Position numbers and translations under genes: made by a program. The notes under the pieces were generated by a model. That model was not told the DNA's origin. It worked only from the letters and a program-made list of their open reading frames with translations, and did not search any database. This document shows, one piece after another, positions 16,376 to 25,805 of a stretch of 64,000 nucleotides of DNA (its first letter is position 1; every line of letters begins with the position of its first letter). This stretch comes from Aliiglaciecola lipolytica E3 (lineage in GTDB: Bacteria > Pseudomonadota > Gammaproteobacteria > Enterobacterales > Alteromonadaceae), in the NCBI RefSeq assembly GCF_000314975.1, contig NZ_BAEN01000014.1, forward strand, positions 1-64,000. The letters are read 5' to 3'.

Positions 16376-17523
16376 CTAATGCGATGAGAATGGCAGGGGG
16401 CACGCTAGCTATTACTAGTATCTTGTGCTTATCAAATTTAGCAAGTGCTGCTCAACAGGATGCAGGCAAAACGATAATGGCTAAAGGGGATGTGATGGCC
16501 CATAACGACAATGCTGAGCGTCAACTCGTTAGGCGTTCGCCTGTTTATAAAGCGGATTTAGTCACCACTGGAGACACGAGTACGTCGCAGTTACGCATGA
16601 TCGATGGTGCGCTTTTATCTATGCAAGCTAATAGCGAATTACGCATTGCTGACTATGAGTTTTCGCCGCAAAACCAGCAAGGTAATGTCAGTATGTCGCT
16701 TATCAAAGGTGGGTTACGCACGGTTACAGGGGCTCTTCAGCAGAATTCGGACAATTATCGATTAACCACACCTGTCGCAAGTATCGGCGTTCGGGGGACG
16801 CATTTTGAAGCAGAAATGGTCGAGGCTGATCTCTATCTGGCTGCTTGGGATGGCATTATTTTTATCGAAGTAACCGCAGCCAACTCGGGTGAAAAATTTT
16901 CGTTGGGGCCGACTTTACGGTATCAATTTGCGATTGTTCGGGCGGATGGCAGTGTGGAGTTTTTATTGCAAACACCGGGGACGTTTTCCGCAGGTCACAG
17001 TAGCGAGATCTATGCACAACCAATACAGCAATTTGCTCTGGTCGATGTGTCGGAAGCAGAAAATAATATTTATATAGCCCAAAGCGTGAATCAAAAATAC
17101 ATCGATAATGAACGCTTTGCAGCCAACTGGTTGCCTGATGATCCCCTTGTTGTGTCACGTACAGGCTCAGTAGCGTTTGATTTAGTGGAACAACACTCGG
17201 TAGTAAGTAGTTCGGGTTCAATTTCTGATTTTACGATGTCAATTACAGTCGATTTCGATGCTTCTACTGTGCCTACCGGCAACCTGTCATTTGTAGATAG
17301 CGGTGGTCAATGGTTTGCTGCCTTTAATGGCTTATTAAATCAGCAGGGTTTGGATGTGGACGTGAACTTTGCTTCTCATGGCAATAATCTCGCGAGCGGT
17401 TCTATTGAAGGTCTATTAATTGATCAAGCTCAAGGAATCTTGGGCAACCTTAATTTGGCTGAAATTAATACGCCGTCGATAACCGCAGACGGTGCATTTG
17501 AACTTCGCGAAAGTAAACCATAA
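16348..17523 (+). CDS. FecR-domain secreted protein
   Basis: The 391-residue protein has a signal peptide (cleavage near ASAAQQD) and a FecR domain at about 40-150: GDVMAHNDNAERQLVRRSPVYKADLV, then QLRMIDGALLSMQANSELRI and TPVASIGVRGTHFEAEM, the highly conserved FecR core. It lacks the anti-sigma N-terminus of iron-sensing FecR. The C-terminal half has short beta-rich stretches. AGGAG precedes the ATG. Such proteins commonly accompany CHASE2 cyclases and Ig-repeat surface proteins, as here; the FecR part may bind the periplasmic face of the complex. It is four bases from the next gene. Confidence 0.82.
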   Translation: MAWRTLSILTNAMRMAGGTLAITSILCLSNLASAAQQDAGKTIMAKGDVMAHNDNAERQLVRRSPVYKADLVTTGDTSTSQLRMIDGALLSMQANSELRIADYEFSPQNQQGNVSMSLIKGGLRTVTGALQQNSDNYRLTTPVASIGVRGTHFEAEMVEADLYLAAWDGIIFIEVTAANSGEKFSLGPTLRYQFAIVRADGSVEFLLQTPGTFSAGHSSEIYAQPIQQFALVDVSEAENNIYIAQSVNQKYIDNERFAANWLPDDPLVVSRTGSVAFDLVEQHSVVSSSGSISDFTMSITVDFDASTVPTGNLSFVDSGGQWFAAFNGLLNQQGLDVDVNFASHGNNLASGSIEGLLIDQAQGILGNLNLAEINTPSITADGAFELRESKP

Positions 17524-17535
17524 GGAATGACCAGT

Positions 17536-20500
17536 ATGAATATTAGATTAACAATTGCTGGTGGATTAATACTCCTGCTACTTAGCGGATGTGGCGGAAG
17601 CAGCAGTGATAGCGCACCTATCTCATTTAAGGCTGGCAGCCAATCCACAAGTGACAGCGAAGGCCGGTTTGTTTTGCCAACAGCTAACACAATGGTGGAT
17701 GGCAATATTTTGGTTAGTGTTGAAGTGTCAGATTTAGATGGCTTGCAATCTGTTTACTTGCGCTTCAATGACAGTTCAGAGCAGCTCATATTGTGCACAA
17801 CTTCGTTGACTGCAAGTGCGACCAATAGTTGTGGTAGTACTACATTTTCACAGGTTGAAAACGGTATTTATCCGGGTAATTACAATGCAGAGCCGGGTCC
17901 TTTGCGGATCAGTTTGTGGGTTACAGATTCAACTCAAACAACCACTATGGTGGCAACCACAAGTATCGATTGGCAGCCCAAAAGCATTGAAGGTTTTACG
18001 GTTGTACGCAGTACCAGTGGTCAACAAGCGGAAGTGGTTTGGCAGGAAAATCCTGACTTGTTGCGATACAACCTGTATATCGCTACACAAAGCGGAGTAA
18101 ATATAGAAAACTATCAAACGCTTGATGAAGGGCAGGCCGCTTTTGCACTCACTCAGCCGCCCTTTGTATTTGAAAATTTAGAACCAACTCAAACGTACTA
18201 CATTTTACTCGCGGGAATTGACGGCAGCGGTGAAAGTGCCCGAGCGCAAGAGTTCATATTATTGCCAAACGATCAAACTAATTTTCCGCCACAAGCAAAT
18301 GATGATGATGAAACCATTGATGAGGACGAAAGCGCAACGTTTGCGCCTTTGGATAATGACTCAGATCCTGATGGAGATCCGTTAACTCTACTTTCTGCAA
18401 ATGCAGATTCAGGTCAGGTTACGGTGAATGGCAACGAACTAGATTATCAGCCGCTGTTTAATTTTAATGGACAAGCAACAATAACCTATCAAATTGGTGA
18501 TCCTTTTGGCGCTACCGACAATGCGCAAATCACCGTGACCATACTCGCTGTAAATGATCCACCTGAAACTCAGGATGATTCAGCTTCAACGACCATTAAT
18601 GATCCAATAAATGTGGATGTCTTAGCCAATGATAGCGATCCAGATGGTGATAATTTAACCATTACGAATGTCGAAGCAACGAATGGCTCAGTAGATATTG
18701 AAAACGATGGGACCTTGACCTATCAGCCGGATCTCGGTTTTGTCGGCATTGACGACGTGGTTTATGAGGTGTCGGATGGCAATGGATTAGATGCGCAAGG
18801 TATACTAACAGTGACTGTTTCCAATTCGGATCTGCCACCACAGGCACAAGATGACAGTTATGACATGGTGGAAAACACGGTATTTAGTATTCTAAAAAGT
18901 AGCGGTGTTTTACTCAATGATTCTGATCCTAATAATGACGCCTTAACGGTTAATACCATTCCTGTTCAGAATCCGAATTCTGGCGTATTGACACTAAATA
19001 GTGACGGTAGTTTTAATTATACACCTAACTCGGATTTTTTCGGTGTCGATACATTTGTCTATGAAGTACTTGATCAAAGTAACCTCAGTGACACTGCGAC
19101 TGTCACCATCAATGTGCAACAATTACCAGAAGATTTAATCGGTGACTCTACATCTATTTCTGGACAATTTCGCTACATAGGAAGAGGGGAAACCTCGCCA
19201 GGAAGTGGTGTCGGTACAGGCTTATATAGAATTGGAGATTGCCTGCAAATAATTGATACTTATTGCAGTTTTGTTGGGACCTACCAAGAAGCCGGTAACA
19301 GCGGAAATCAGCCTAATGAGATAGGTTCATATGCAATGGTTATGACGTATCCAGGTACTGGTGAATCGCCGGTTGTAGCTCAATCAAACGCACCGGGCAG
19401 TGATATTTTATTTTTTACCGATCTGGGTAACGCATTATTCGAGCTATATTTGTTCCCACCTTCAGGTCAAGTCATTAAATCTGCTTTTCCTGATCCAAAC
19501 TTTGCCACATTACAAAACTTTGGTGCGTATATTATTCCTCCACTAGATTGTCAGGGCCTACCAAATAATACTGAATGTAAAATTGGTAACGTTGGCTTGA
19601 CTGTAGATGCGGTACTGACTGCAAATTTGGACGTGTTAGATTTTGTCATTAATGGGTATGCTACCGTTGATGTTAGTAGCGAGCCTGTAGCTCTAGAAGA
19701 TCAGTTTGTCACTAGTGTTGATCAAGTCTTAGCTGTCAATGCGCCCGGAGTTTTAGATAATGACAACGATGCAGATATTACCGTTATCGGCGATACCTTA
19801 GAGCAGCGAAATGCTGTATTAACGGCGCTTAATACACCTGTTGCCATTGCTGCAGATGAGTATCGCCAGTTACTCTATGTGTATGCAGCTAACACCGATT
19901 CCGTGTCGGTATATGATCGTTCCGGCGCTGTCAAAGCACCTTTACCTTGGCAGGGAGAAAGCGCAAATGATGCCGACTTAGATGTTGCTCCTGTTGCGTT
20001 AACGATGGCGAATGTTGCGCTAAATCAAGGCACACTATTGATGATCAATGGTGAAACCGATAATGCTGAGATTTATGCGGTGGATCCGCAAACAGGCATA
20101 GTGCTAGCCCAACTTAATACAGAGTTTGGTAGCAGTCATGTGGTTGGCGGCGCTTACAACCCGATCAGCAAAACATTTTTCCTGTTACAGGACAATGTAC
20201 CTGTAAACGGCCAAGCCAATCAGGTAGCTGAAATCGACCCCAATACGGGAGAGGTTATCAGTAACTTTTTCTTCAATCAGAACGATTCAATGTTTGATGT
20301 TAGCTTTGGTGATCTAGAAATAAACAGTACTACGGGTAATCTGTATTTAGTCAGTAATCTGGAAGGCCGAATCGCTGAATTTACTCAAACCGGTGATTTG
20401 GTGCGTTATATCAACCTTCCTATTGAGGTGACAAGCCCTAGTGGTATTGCCATAAACGCTGCTGCGGATCGAGTATGGTTTGTAAACAATACAAATTCCT

Positions 20501-20721
20501 CACCTATTATTGAAGCACAGTTTTCAAATCTGGGGCAATTTCCCGGAATGGTAGCGACCTTGATCACGCCGACGCAAAACGGCACTGTTACACTTAATTT
20601 AGATGGCAGTTTTACTTACAGTCCAGCAGCCGGATTTAGTGGAGAAGACAGTTTTATTTATCAGGTTGAAGATCAAACCGGTAAATTTGCTCGAGCGTCA
20701 GTGAGCATAAATGTTCAGTAA
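17536..20721 (+). CDS. Large Ig/cadherin-like repeat lipoprotein
   Basis: The 1061-residue protein starts at the ATG at 17536 (AAGGA nine bases upstream; the ATG at 17527 abuts it). A lipobox LLSGCGGSSSD gives Cys about 19. A fibronectin III-like domain (about 150-250) is followed by at least three tandem Ig-like repeats with the hallmark NDSDPDGDPLT and GVDTFVYEV motifs (250-535), then a unique domain (535-720), an NHL-like propeller segment (PVAIAADEYRQLLYVYAANT, 740-1000), and a last Ig-like repeat ending FSGEDSFIYQVEDQTG. DPDGD loops suggest calcium binding. It would be a surface or periplasmic adhesin or scaffold made with the FecR and cyclase genes. Confidence 0.85.
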   Translation: MNIRLTIAGGLILLLLSGCGGSSSDSAPISFKAGSQSTSDSEGRFVLPTANTMVDGNILVSVEVSDLDGLQSVYLRFNDSSEQLILCTTSLTASATNSCGSTTFSQVENGIYPGNYNAEPGPLRISLWVTDSTQTTTMVATTSIDWQPKSIEGFTVVRSTSGQQAEVVWQENPDLLRYNLYIATQSGVNIENYQTLDEGQAAFALTQPPFVFENLEPTQTYYILLAGIDGSGESARAQEFILLPNDQTNFPPQANDDDETIDEDESATFAPLDNDSDPDGDPLTLLSANADSGQVTVNGNELDYQPLFNFNGQATITYQIGDPFGATDNAQITVTILAVNDPPETQDDSASTTINDPINVDVLANDSDPDGDNLTITNVEATNGSVDIENDGTLTYQPDLGFVGIDDVVYEVSDGNGLDAQGILTVTVSNSDLPPQAQDDSYDMVENTVFSILKSSGVLLNDSDPNNDALTVNTIPVQNPNSGVLTLNSDGSFNYTPNSDFFGVDTFVYEVLDQSNLSDTATVTINVQQLPEDLIGDSTSISGQFRYIGRGETSPGSGVGTGLYRIGDCLQIIDTYCSFVGTYQEAGNSGNQPNEIGSYAMVMTYPGTGESPVVAQSNAPGSDILFFTDLGNALFELYLFPPSGQVIKSAFPDPNFATLQNFGAYIIPPLDCQGLPNNTECKIGNVGLTVDAVLTANLDVLDFVINGYATVDVSSEPVALEDQFVTSVDQVLAVNAPGVLDNDNDADITVIGDTLEQRNAVLTALNTPVAIAADEYRQLLYVYAANTDSVSVYDRSGAVKAPLPWQGESANDADLDVAPVALTMANVALNQGTLLMINGETDNAEIYAVDPQTGIVLAQLNTEFGSSHVVGGAYNPISKTFFLLQDNVPVNGQANQVAEIDPNTGEVISNFFFNQNDSMFDVSFGDLEINSTTGNLYLVSNLEGRIAEFTQTGDLVRYINLPIEVTSPSGIAINAAADRVWFVNNTNSSPIIEAQFSNLGQFPGMVATLITPTQNGTVTLNLDGSFTYSPAAGFSGEDSFIYQVEDQTGKFARASVSINVQ

Positions 20722-20795
20722 TATGCGCGATGGGTTACTTTTGAACAGTTTGAAAAAGCGACGCATTTTAAGATCGCAGTTGGCCTTGGTGATTA

Positions 20796-23024
20796 ATGCT
20801 GACTAGTTTAACAAGAGGCACCACTAAAAGACGCTGGAAGCATGCACCAGCGTTTTTTTTAATATTGGTAGTTATCTTAATTCAATTATTCGACTGGAGC
20901 GTAATTCAGTTACCTAGAGAGCGCATAGATGGTTTAATTTACGATCTCAAAGTGAAGCGGCTACCGCCATGGCCCGAATCGGTAACCAATATACAGATCG
21001 TCGATATTGACGAATATAGTCTTGCCGCAGTAGGCCGAATGCCGTGGTCTAGAGAGCACTTCGCCAATCTAACGAGCAAGTTAAGCCAGCTTGGCGCTAT
21101 CGTTATCAGCTTTGATGTGCTGTTTGCGGAACCCCAACATAATCCTGCTGAAGCTGTTTTAAGCCAACCTGAGGTGTCGGCAAAGTTTGATTCTGCAATG
21201 CTCAATTCAATACAAGCACAATTCAATTACGATCAACATTTTGCCGATGCGATCACCACTACTGACGTTATATTACCGACCTTATTTCATCGAGAACTAG
21301 ACACCAGTTCGGGGCTTGCTTTACAAATTGGCGCGTTAGATTCGCAAGGTGTTTTACAAACACAACCTGATTTGCCGTTGACGATTCCCACCTATCCCGG
21401 CTTTGCAGGTGTATTACCTAAATTCGCGCCTGTTGCCAGAGGACAGGGGTTTATGAATTCCTTTGAAGACGCCGATGGTTTTATTCGTCAAGTCGCGTTG
21501 TTAGCTCAGGTAAACGGTAAAGTTTATCCATCATTGGCGCTGGAAACATTTCGAGTTTACAGCTTAGTGGATCACCTAATCCCGCAGTGGGAAGCGCTAC
21601 AAGGCAAGGCGTACTTAACGGGACTTTCAGTCGGAGATCAATTCATTGCGACGGATAACGAGTCTAAGATATACATACCATATCGCGGTACCAAGAGAAC
21701 ATTTCCGTATACTTCTGCTGCAAATGTGCTGTTAGATGAAATTAACGATAATCGTTTTGACCAAGCCGTCGTCTTTATTGGCTCTTCTGCTACTGGTCTC
21801 GCTGATTTGCGTTCCACACCTGTAGAATTAGGGTTTCCAGGCGTCGAGATTCAAGCGACGATTTTCGATGCATTGATAACCCCTTCAGAAATTCCTTATC
21901 AACCCGAATGGTGGCGTGAAGCCATGTTGTTACAATTATTAGCGATAGGCTTGTTGTGCTTTTTATTTTTCCCGAATCGAACACCGGGCGTAACAACTGG
22001 ATTGTCTGTCTTATTCTTATCTGGCGTTATCGGCTTAAATTTACTGTTGTGGTTTGGTATGTCGATTTATTTGCCTTTATTTTCACCGCTTCTACTCACT
22101 GTTTTATTGTCTTCATATTTTATTAGTCGTGGATTTTTCTTTGAAAATAAAAAGCGCCGTCAAGTTAAAGCTGTGTTTGATCAATATGTGCCACCTGCTC
22201 ATATTGATCGGATTTTACAAGATCCGGAATCAGTCAATTTATCGGGAGAGAAAAAAGAGCTGTCAGTTATGTTTAGTGATATTCGCAGTTTCACCAGTAT
22301 TTCTGAGAGTATGCAAGCTGAAGAGTTAAAGCTATGGCTTAATCAGTTTTTTTCGCCAATTACGCGGGTTATTTTAGAGCATGACGGCACCATTGATAAG
22401 TACGTAGGGGATATGGTGATGGCGTTCTGGGGGGCGCCTCTTGATGAACCAAAACACGCGAGCAAATCCATAGCAGCAGCCTTTTCGATGCTAGAACAAT
22501 TAACCATTTTGAATCATACGTTTGCACAGCGACAACAACCCCTAGCGCAGATCGGTATAGGTATTAATACTGGCGAAATGAACGTAGGAGACATGGGGTC
22601 AGACTTCAGACGCAGCTATACAGTGATAGGCGATGCGGTTAATTTAGGTTCGCGTTTAGAAGGTTTAACCAAGTTTTATGGTGTAGACATTTTAGTCAGT
22701 GAATATACCCAACAACAAGCTTCTGACTATCACTTTTGTTTGGTTGATCGGGTCAAAGTAAAAGGAAAAGTGAAACCAGTTACCATTTATGCACCTCTTG
22801 CAAAACAAGTAACAGAAAAAATGCTTGAGCAAAATTTGCAGTTTAACTTAGCAATTGAGAGTTATTTTGCGCAGGAGTTTTATGCTGCTTTAACTATCTT
22901 AAAGCAACTTGATGATTTTTCGAATCCTCATTTATTAACTATGTATTTTCAGCGTATTGAGCACTTTGTTGCCAATCCACCGCCATCGGATTGGGATGGC
23001 AGTTTCACTCATACCAGCAAGTAA
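20796..23024 (+). CDS. CHASE2-domain class III adenylate/guanylate cyclase
   Basis: The 742-residue inner-membrane protein has one N-terminal span (FFLILVVILIQLFDW), a periplasmic CHASE2 sensor (about 45-350; VDIDEYSLAAVGRMPWSR and DVLFAEPQ are typical), three more spans (about 375-455), and a class III cyclase domain (about 485-670). Catalytic features include the metal motif VMFSDIRSFTSIS, the second Asp in KYVGDMVMAFWGAP, and INTGEMNVGDMGS with VIGDAVNLGSRLEG. It makes a cyclic nucleotide, probably cAMP, in response to a periplasmic signal. It follows the FecR and Ig-repeat genes by 75 bases, implying a surface-to-cAMP signalling unit. Confidence 0.93.
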   Translation: MLTSLTRGTTKRRWKHAPAFFLILVVILIQLFDWSVIQLPRERIDGLIYDLKVKRLPPWPESVTNIQIVDIDEYSLAAVGRMPWSREHFANLTSKLSQLGAIVISFDVLFAEPQHNPAEAVLSQPEVSAKFDSAMLNSIQAQFNYDQHFADAITTTDVILPTLFHRELDTSSGLALQIGALDSQGVLQTQPDLPLTIPTYPGFAGVLPKFAPVARGQGFMNSFEDADGFIRQVALLAQVNGKVYPSLALETFRVYSLVDHLIPQWEALQGKAYLTGLSVGDQFIATDNESKIYIPYRGTKRTFPYTSAANVLLDEINDNRFDQAVVFIGSSATGLADLRSTPVELGFPGVEIQATIFDALITPSEIPYQPEWWREAMLLQLLAIGLLCFLFFPNRTPGVTTGLSVLFLSGVIGLNLLLWFGMSIYLPLFSPLLLTVLLSSYFISRGFFFENKKRRQVKAVFDQYVPPAHIDRILQDPESVNLSGEKKELSVMFSDIRSFTSISESMQAEELKLWLNQFFSPITRVILEHDGTIDKYVGDMVMAFWGAPLDEPKHASKSIAAAFSMLEQLTILNHTFAQRQQPLAQIGIGINTGEMNVGDMGSDFRRSYTVIGDAVNLGSRLEGLTKFYGVDILVSEYTQQQASDYHFCLVDRVKVKGKVKPVTIYAPLAKQVTEKMLEQNLQFNLAIESYFAQEFYAALTILKQLDDFSNPHLLTMYFQRIEHFVANPPPSDWDGSFTHTSK

Positions 23025-23065
23025 CCTTGGCAGTATAACCCCATTGGGATTATTCCAGATTCAGA

Positions 23066-24664
23066 TTAATTAACTGAAAAGCCAGGAATTTTAGTTAAGT
23101 CAATTTGGTCCATTTGTTCGGGTTTAAGAAACTCTGCAGCATATTCTTCATACACTTTTTCTTTGATAAACACGTCAAAAAGATCGGGGTCGATATGGTT
23201 GTCTAATTTCATGTAGCCCATGATGCGTAAACATTCACTGATTTTTTTTGCATCTTTATAAGGTCTATCGGCTGCGGTTAAGGCTTCGAAAATATCGGCA
23301 ATCGCCATGATTCTGGCTGGTATCGACATTTGTTCACGGGTTAGTCGTTTGGGATAACCTGTGCCATCCATTTTTTCGTGATGCCCGCCGGCAAATTCAG
23401 GAACGCGCTGTAAATGTTTTGGAAAGGGCAGGGTATCAAGCATTTCAACGGTGATATCCATATGGCGATTTATTATGGCGCGCTCTTCGTTATTCAAGGT
23501 GCCTCGCGCCGTACGTAGATTGTATATTTCATCGTCGGTAAGTAATGGCATAACTTCACCGTTAACTTGCACATTGTGAGATTTAGCTATAGTAACTAAA
23601 TAATCTTGGTCTTCTTGTTTCATAAATTCGCCGCCGGTATTGGCTTTTACTACAAAAGCTAAATCTGCGTCTAATTGACTTAAAATAACTTGTAACTCCA
23701 ACTGTAGCTTTTCAACTGCACCAGATTCTGCATTCATTTTACGTAAGTAATCCAGTTCGATTTGATTTTTAGCTAGTGCAAAGCGGGTTTCGATTAACGC
23801 TATTCTATCGAATACCGTTTCCAGCTTTTTAGATTTATCCATCACGTATTCTGGGGTTGCCACTTTTCCGCAGTCATGGATCCATCCCGCAAGATCTAAT
23901 TCATGCCTATCAGCATCATTCATTGTAAAAGATGCCATGGGCCCTTCATTGTGGCGATGCACGGCTTCTGCAATCATCATAGTTAACTGTGGCACTCGAC
24001 GACAATGACCACCGGTATAAGGAGATTTCTCATCGATAGCTTTTGCAATTAATCGGGTAAAAGCTTGAAACAGCTCTTCCATATTATCAATGAGTTGCCT
24101 ATTCGTTAAGGCTACAGATGCCAACGAGGCAAGGGCCTCAACAGTGCGTGCAGTTTCCTGATCAAACGGAATAATATCTGAGCTGCCGTTGTTTCGTGCG
24201 TTCACCAATTGTAAAACGCCACTTAAATCACCTTCATGATTTTTCATGGGAATGGTTAATATAGAATGGGTTTGATACTCAAATTGCTGGTCAATATTAT
24301 TTAGCCGATCTGCGGAAGCGTCCACAGATTGTTGCATATCTTCAATATTGATAATTTCACCAGTCGCGGCAGATTTGGCCACAATCGCGTTTTCGTTAAT
24401 TTTACCGTCGATATAAATAGGGATGGAATTAAGACTGATAGCACTACCTGAAGAACCACCTAAATGTAGCTTCAGGCTGTCGTTAAAAAGCGTGTCAAAT
24501 ACCAACTCATTGTTGTCGTTTACCGAGTAAATTGTACCACCATCAGCATTGGCTAACTTTTTGGCTGAAAGTAAGATTGATTCCAATAGTTTTTGGGTAT
24601 TCTTTTCACTAGATAGGGCAACGCTTACGGTTAAAAATTCGTTTAATATCGGGCTAATATTCAC
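23066..24664 (-). CDS. GAF plus HD-GYP cyclic-di-GMP phosphodiesterase
   Basis: The 532-residue cytoplasmic protein has an N-terminal GAF domain (about 10-190; KKLANADGGTIYSVNDN and HSILTIPMKNHEGDLSGVLQLVN) and an HD-GYP domain (about 210-500). Key motifs are GGHCRRVPQLT, the HD pair in AGWIHDCGKVATPEYV, and HHEKMDGTGYPKRL, a full GYP motif with DGTGYP. HD-GYP enzymes hydrolyse cyclic-di-GMP. An unusual insert of about 110 residues separates the HD and GYP parts (IETRFALAKNQIELDYLRK onward, coiled). It converges with the CHASE2 cyclase, so two second-messenger enzymes lie side by side. Monocistronic. Confidence 0.93.
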   Translation of the reverse strand: MNISPILNEFLTVSVALSSEKNTQKLLESILLSAKKLANADGGTIYSVNDNNELVFDTLFNDSLKLHLGGSSGSAISLNSIPIYIDGKINENAIVAKSAATGEIINIEDMQQSVDASADRLNNIDQQFEYQTHSILTIPMKNHEGDLSGVLQLVNARNNGSSDIIPFDQETARTVEALASLASVALTNRQLIDNMEELFQAFTRLIAKAIDEKSPYTGGHCRRVPQLTMMIAEAVHRHNEGPMASFTMNDADRHELDLAGWIHDCGKVATPEYVMDKSKKLETVFDRIALIETRFALAKNQIELDYLRKMNAESGAVEKLQLELQVILSQLDADLAFVVKANTGGEFMKQEDQDYLVTIAKSHNVQVNGEVMPLLTDDEIYNLRTARGTLNNEERAIINRHMDITVEMLDTLPFPKHLQRVPEFAGGHHEKMDGTGYPKRLTREQMSIPARIMAIADIFEALTAADRPYKDAKKISECLRIMGYMKLDNHIDPDLFDVFIKEKVYEEYAAEFLKPEQMDQIDLTKIPGFSVN

Positions 24665-24813
24665 TATCAGAATCCTCTTAGTTGATAACCTTATTTATCG
24701 CCTTTTCTGGCTTGTTTTTCAACCATTTAAGCGGTTATTTAGGAACTAATTTATAGAGATTTTTAAAGCGGATAAATATGTAGGCGAATAATTAATTTGC
24801 GAAGCTAAAAAAC

Positions 24814-24840
24814 AAAAAAACGGTGCTTAAAAAGCCCCGT
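24814..24840 (-). terminator. Intrinsic terminator of PEP-CTERM gene
   Basis: On the minus strand ACGGGGC (24840-24834) pairs with GCACCGT (24826-24820) with one mismatch, followed by seven T residues. It lies 29 bases after the stop of the PEP-CTERM gene and separates it from the HD-GYP gene. The opposite strand also has T5 after the stem. Confidence 0.8.
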
Positions 24841-24868
24841 TTTTACATAATATTTAGTGGCTTTTTAT

Positions 24869-25552
24869 TTAGCTTTTGCGCTTGCGGCTTTTTGCTAACA
24901 GACCAAGACCTAATGCTAATAATGCATAACCGGCTGGTTCAGGAATTTCACCTGGATTTTCACCAGCAACAGCCGATCCAAACGTGACATCATCGTAAGC
25001 TGTTTGGTTTACAGTACCTCCGAAATCGATTGACAAAGCAGTCCCTGCAAACGTTGCACCAACAGCTGTCCAATTACAAAATTGACCATTTGGATCACCA
25101 ACGCAGTTATCACTAAATTGCGCTGATAAATCAAGAGTAGCTAGCACATTACCAGTCGCATTTAGGCCGTCATATACAAAAACCTGTGCTGCGGTAGACG
25201 AAGAGTAAAAGAACGAAAAGCCAGTATCAAAACCAGGCGTGTAATTTAAAATTGCCGTACCTGTTAAGAAAAATAAAACTGTATCTGCAGATGGTTCGTT
25301 CGCAAAGTTACCAGAGCCTCCTGCATCGCCATCAATAAGTCCGAGGGAGTTTGAGCCAAATGAAATATCATAATCGACACCTGAATTACCTTGACTATCA
25401 GTACCACCATTATAAAATTCATTGATTGCAGCACTGTTACCGACACCTTCGAAATCTAGTACAATAACATCAGCATTTGCTGCGGATGATGCGGCAAGTA
25501 GTGCGCTCGCTGCGATCGTTTTAGCTAAGCTCGATTTATAAAATTTTTGCAT
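24869..25552 (-). CDS. PEP-CTERM sorting-domain protein
   Basis: The 227-residue exported protein has a signal peptide (AKTIAASALLAASSAANA) and the C-terminal sorting tripartite signal: GEIPEPAGYALLALGLGLLAKSRKRKS, that is PEP, a hydrophobic span and a basic tail. Between them is a beta-rich domain with a paired Cys segment (DNCVGDPNGQFC). Family knowledge: the EpsH/XrtA exosortase cleaves at PEP and delivers proteins to the surface or extracellular matrix. No exosortase gene is in this window. A sigma-54 promoter lies at 25645-25661 and a terminator at 24814-24840, so it is monocistronic. Confidence 0.92.
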   Translation of the reverse strand: MQKFYKSSLAKTIAASALLAASSAANADVIVLDFEGVGNSAAINEFYNGGTDSQGNSGVDYDISFGSNSLGLIDGDAGGSGNFANEPSADTVLFFLTGTAILNYTPGFDTGFSFFYSSSTAAQVFVYDGLNATGNVLATLDLSAQFSDNCVGDPNGQFCNWTAVGATFAGTALSIDFGGTVNQTAYDDVTFGSAVAGENPGEIPEPAGYALLALGLGLLAKSRKRKS

Positions 25553-25644
25553 ATTTTCTTATTCCTTGTGAGTACTTTTAAAGTAAAATTGCCACACTTT
25601 CTCTAATGCGAAAAAAGACCACTAAGACAATCGGTTAAAAAGTA

Positions 25645-25661
25645 AGCACAACCCGTGCCGA
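25645..25661 (-). promoter_or_regulatory. Sigma-54 promoter of PEP-CTERM gene
   Basis: The minus strand reads TCGGCACGGGTTGTGCT, matching the sigma-54 consensus at 12 of 14 defined positions with the exact ten-base GG-GC spacing. Predicted start near 25634 gives an 80-base leader. PEP-CTERM genes in several species are controlled by the PrsK/PrsR sigma-54 activator pair, which supports the call. Confidence 0.65.
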
Positions 25662-25805
25662 GAATTATTTCCTTTACTTTTCAATTTGTTGTGAGTTTTT
25701 TAAATTACATTATTTACTAATTTGTTAAGATTATTGACAAAATTAAGTGAGTAAAATTTACCCGGTAAATAATTTATAGATGAGAGTTAACTGAGAACAT
25801 TTTAT

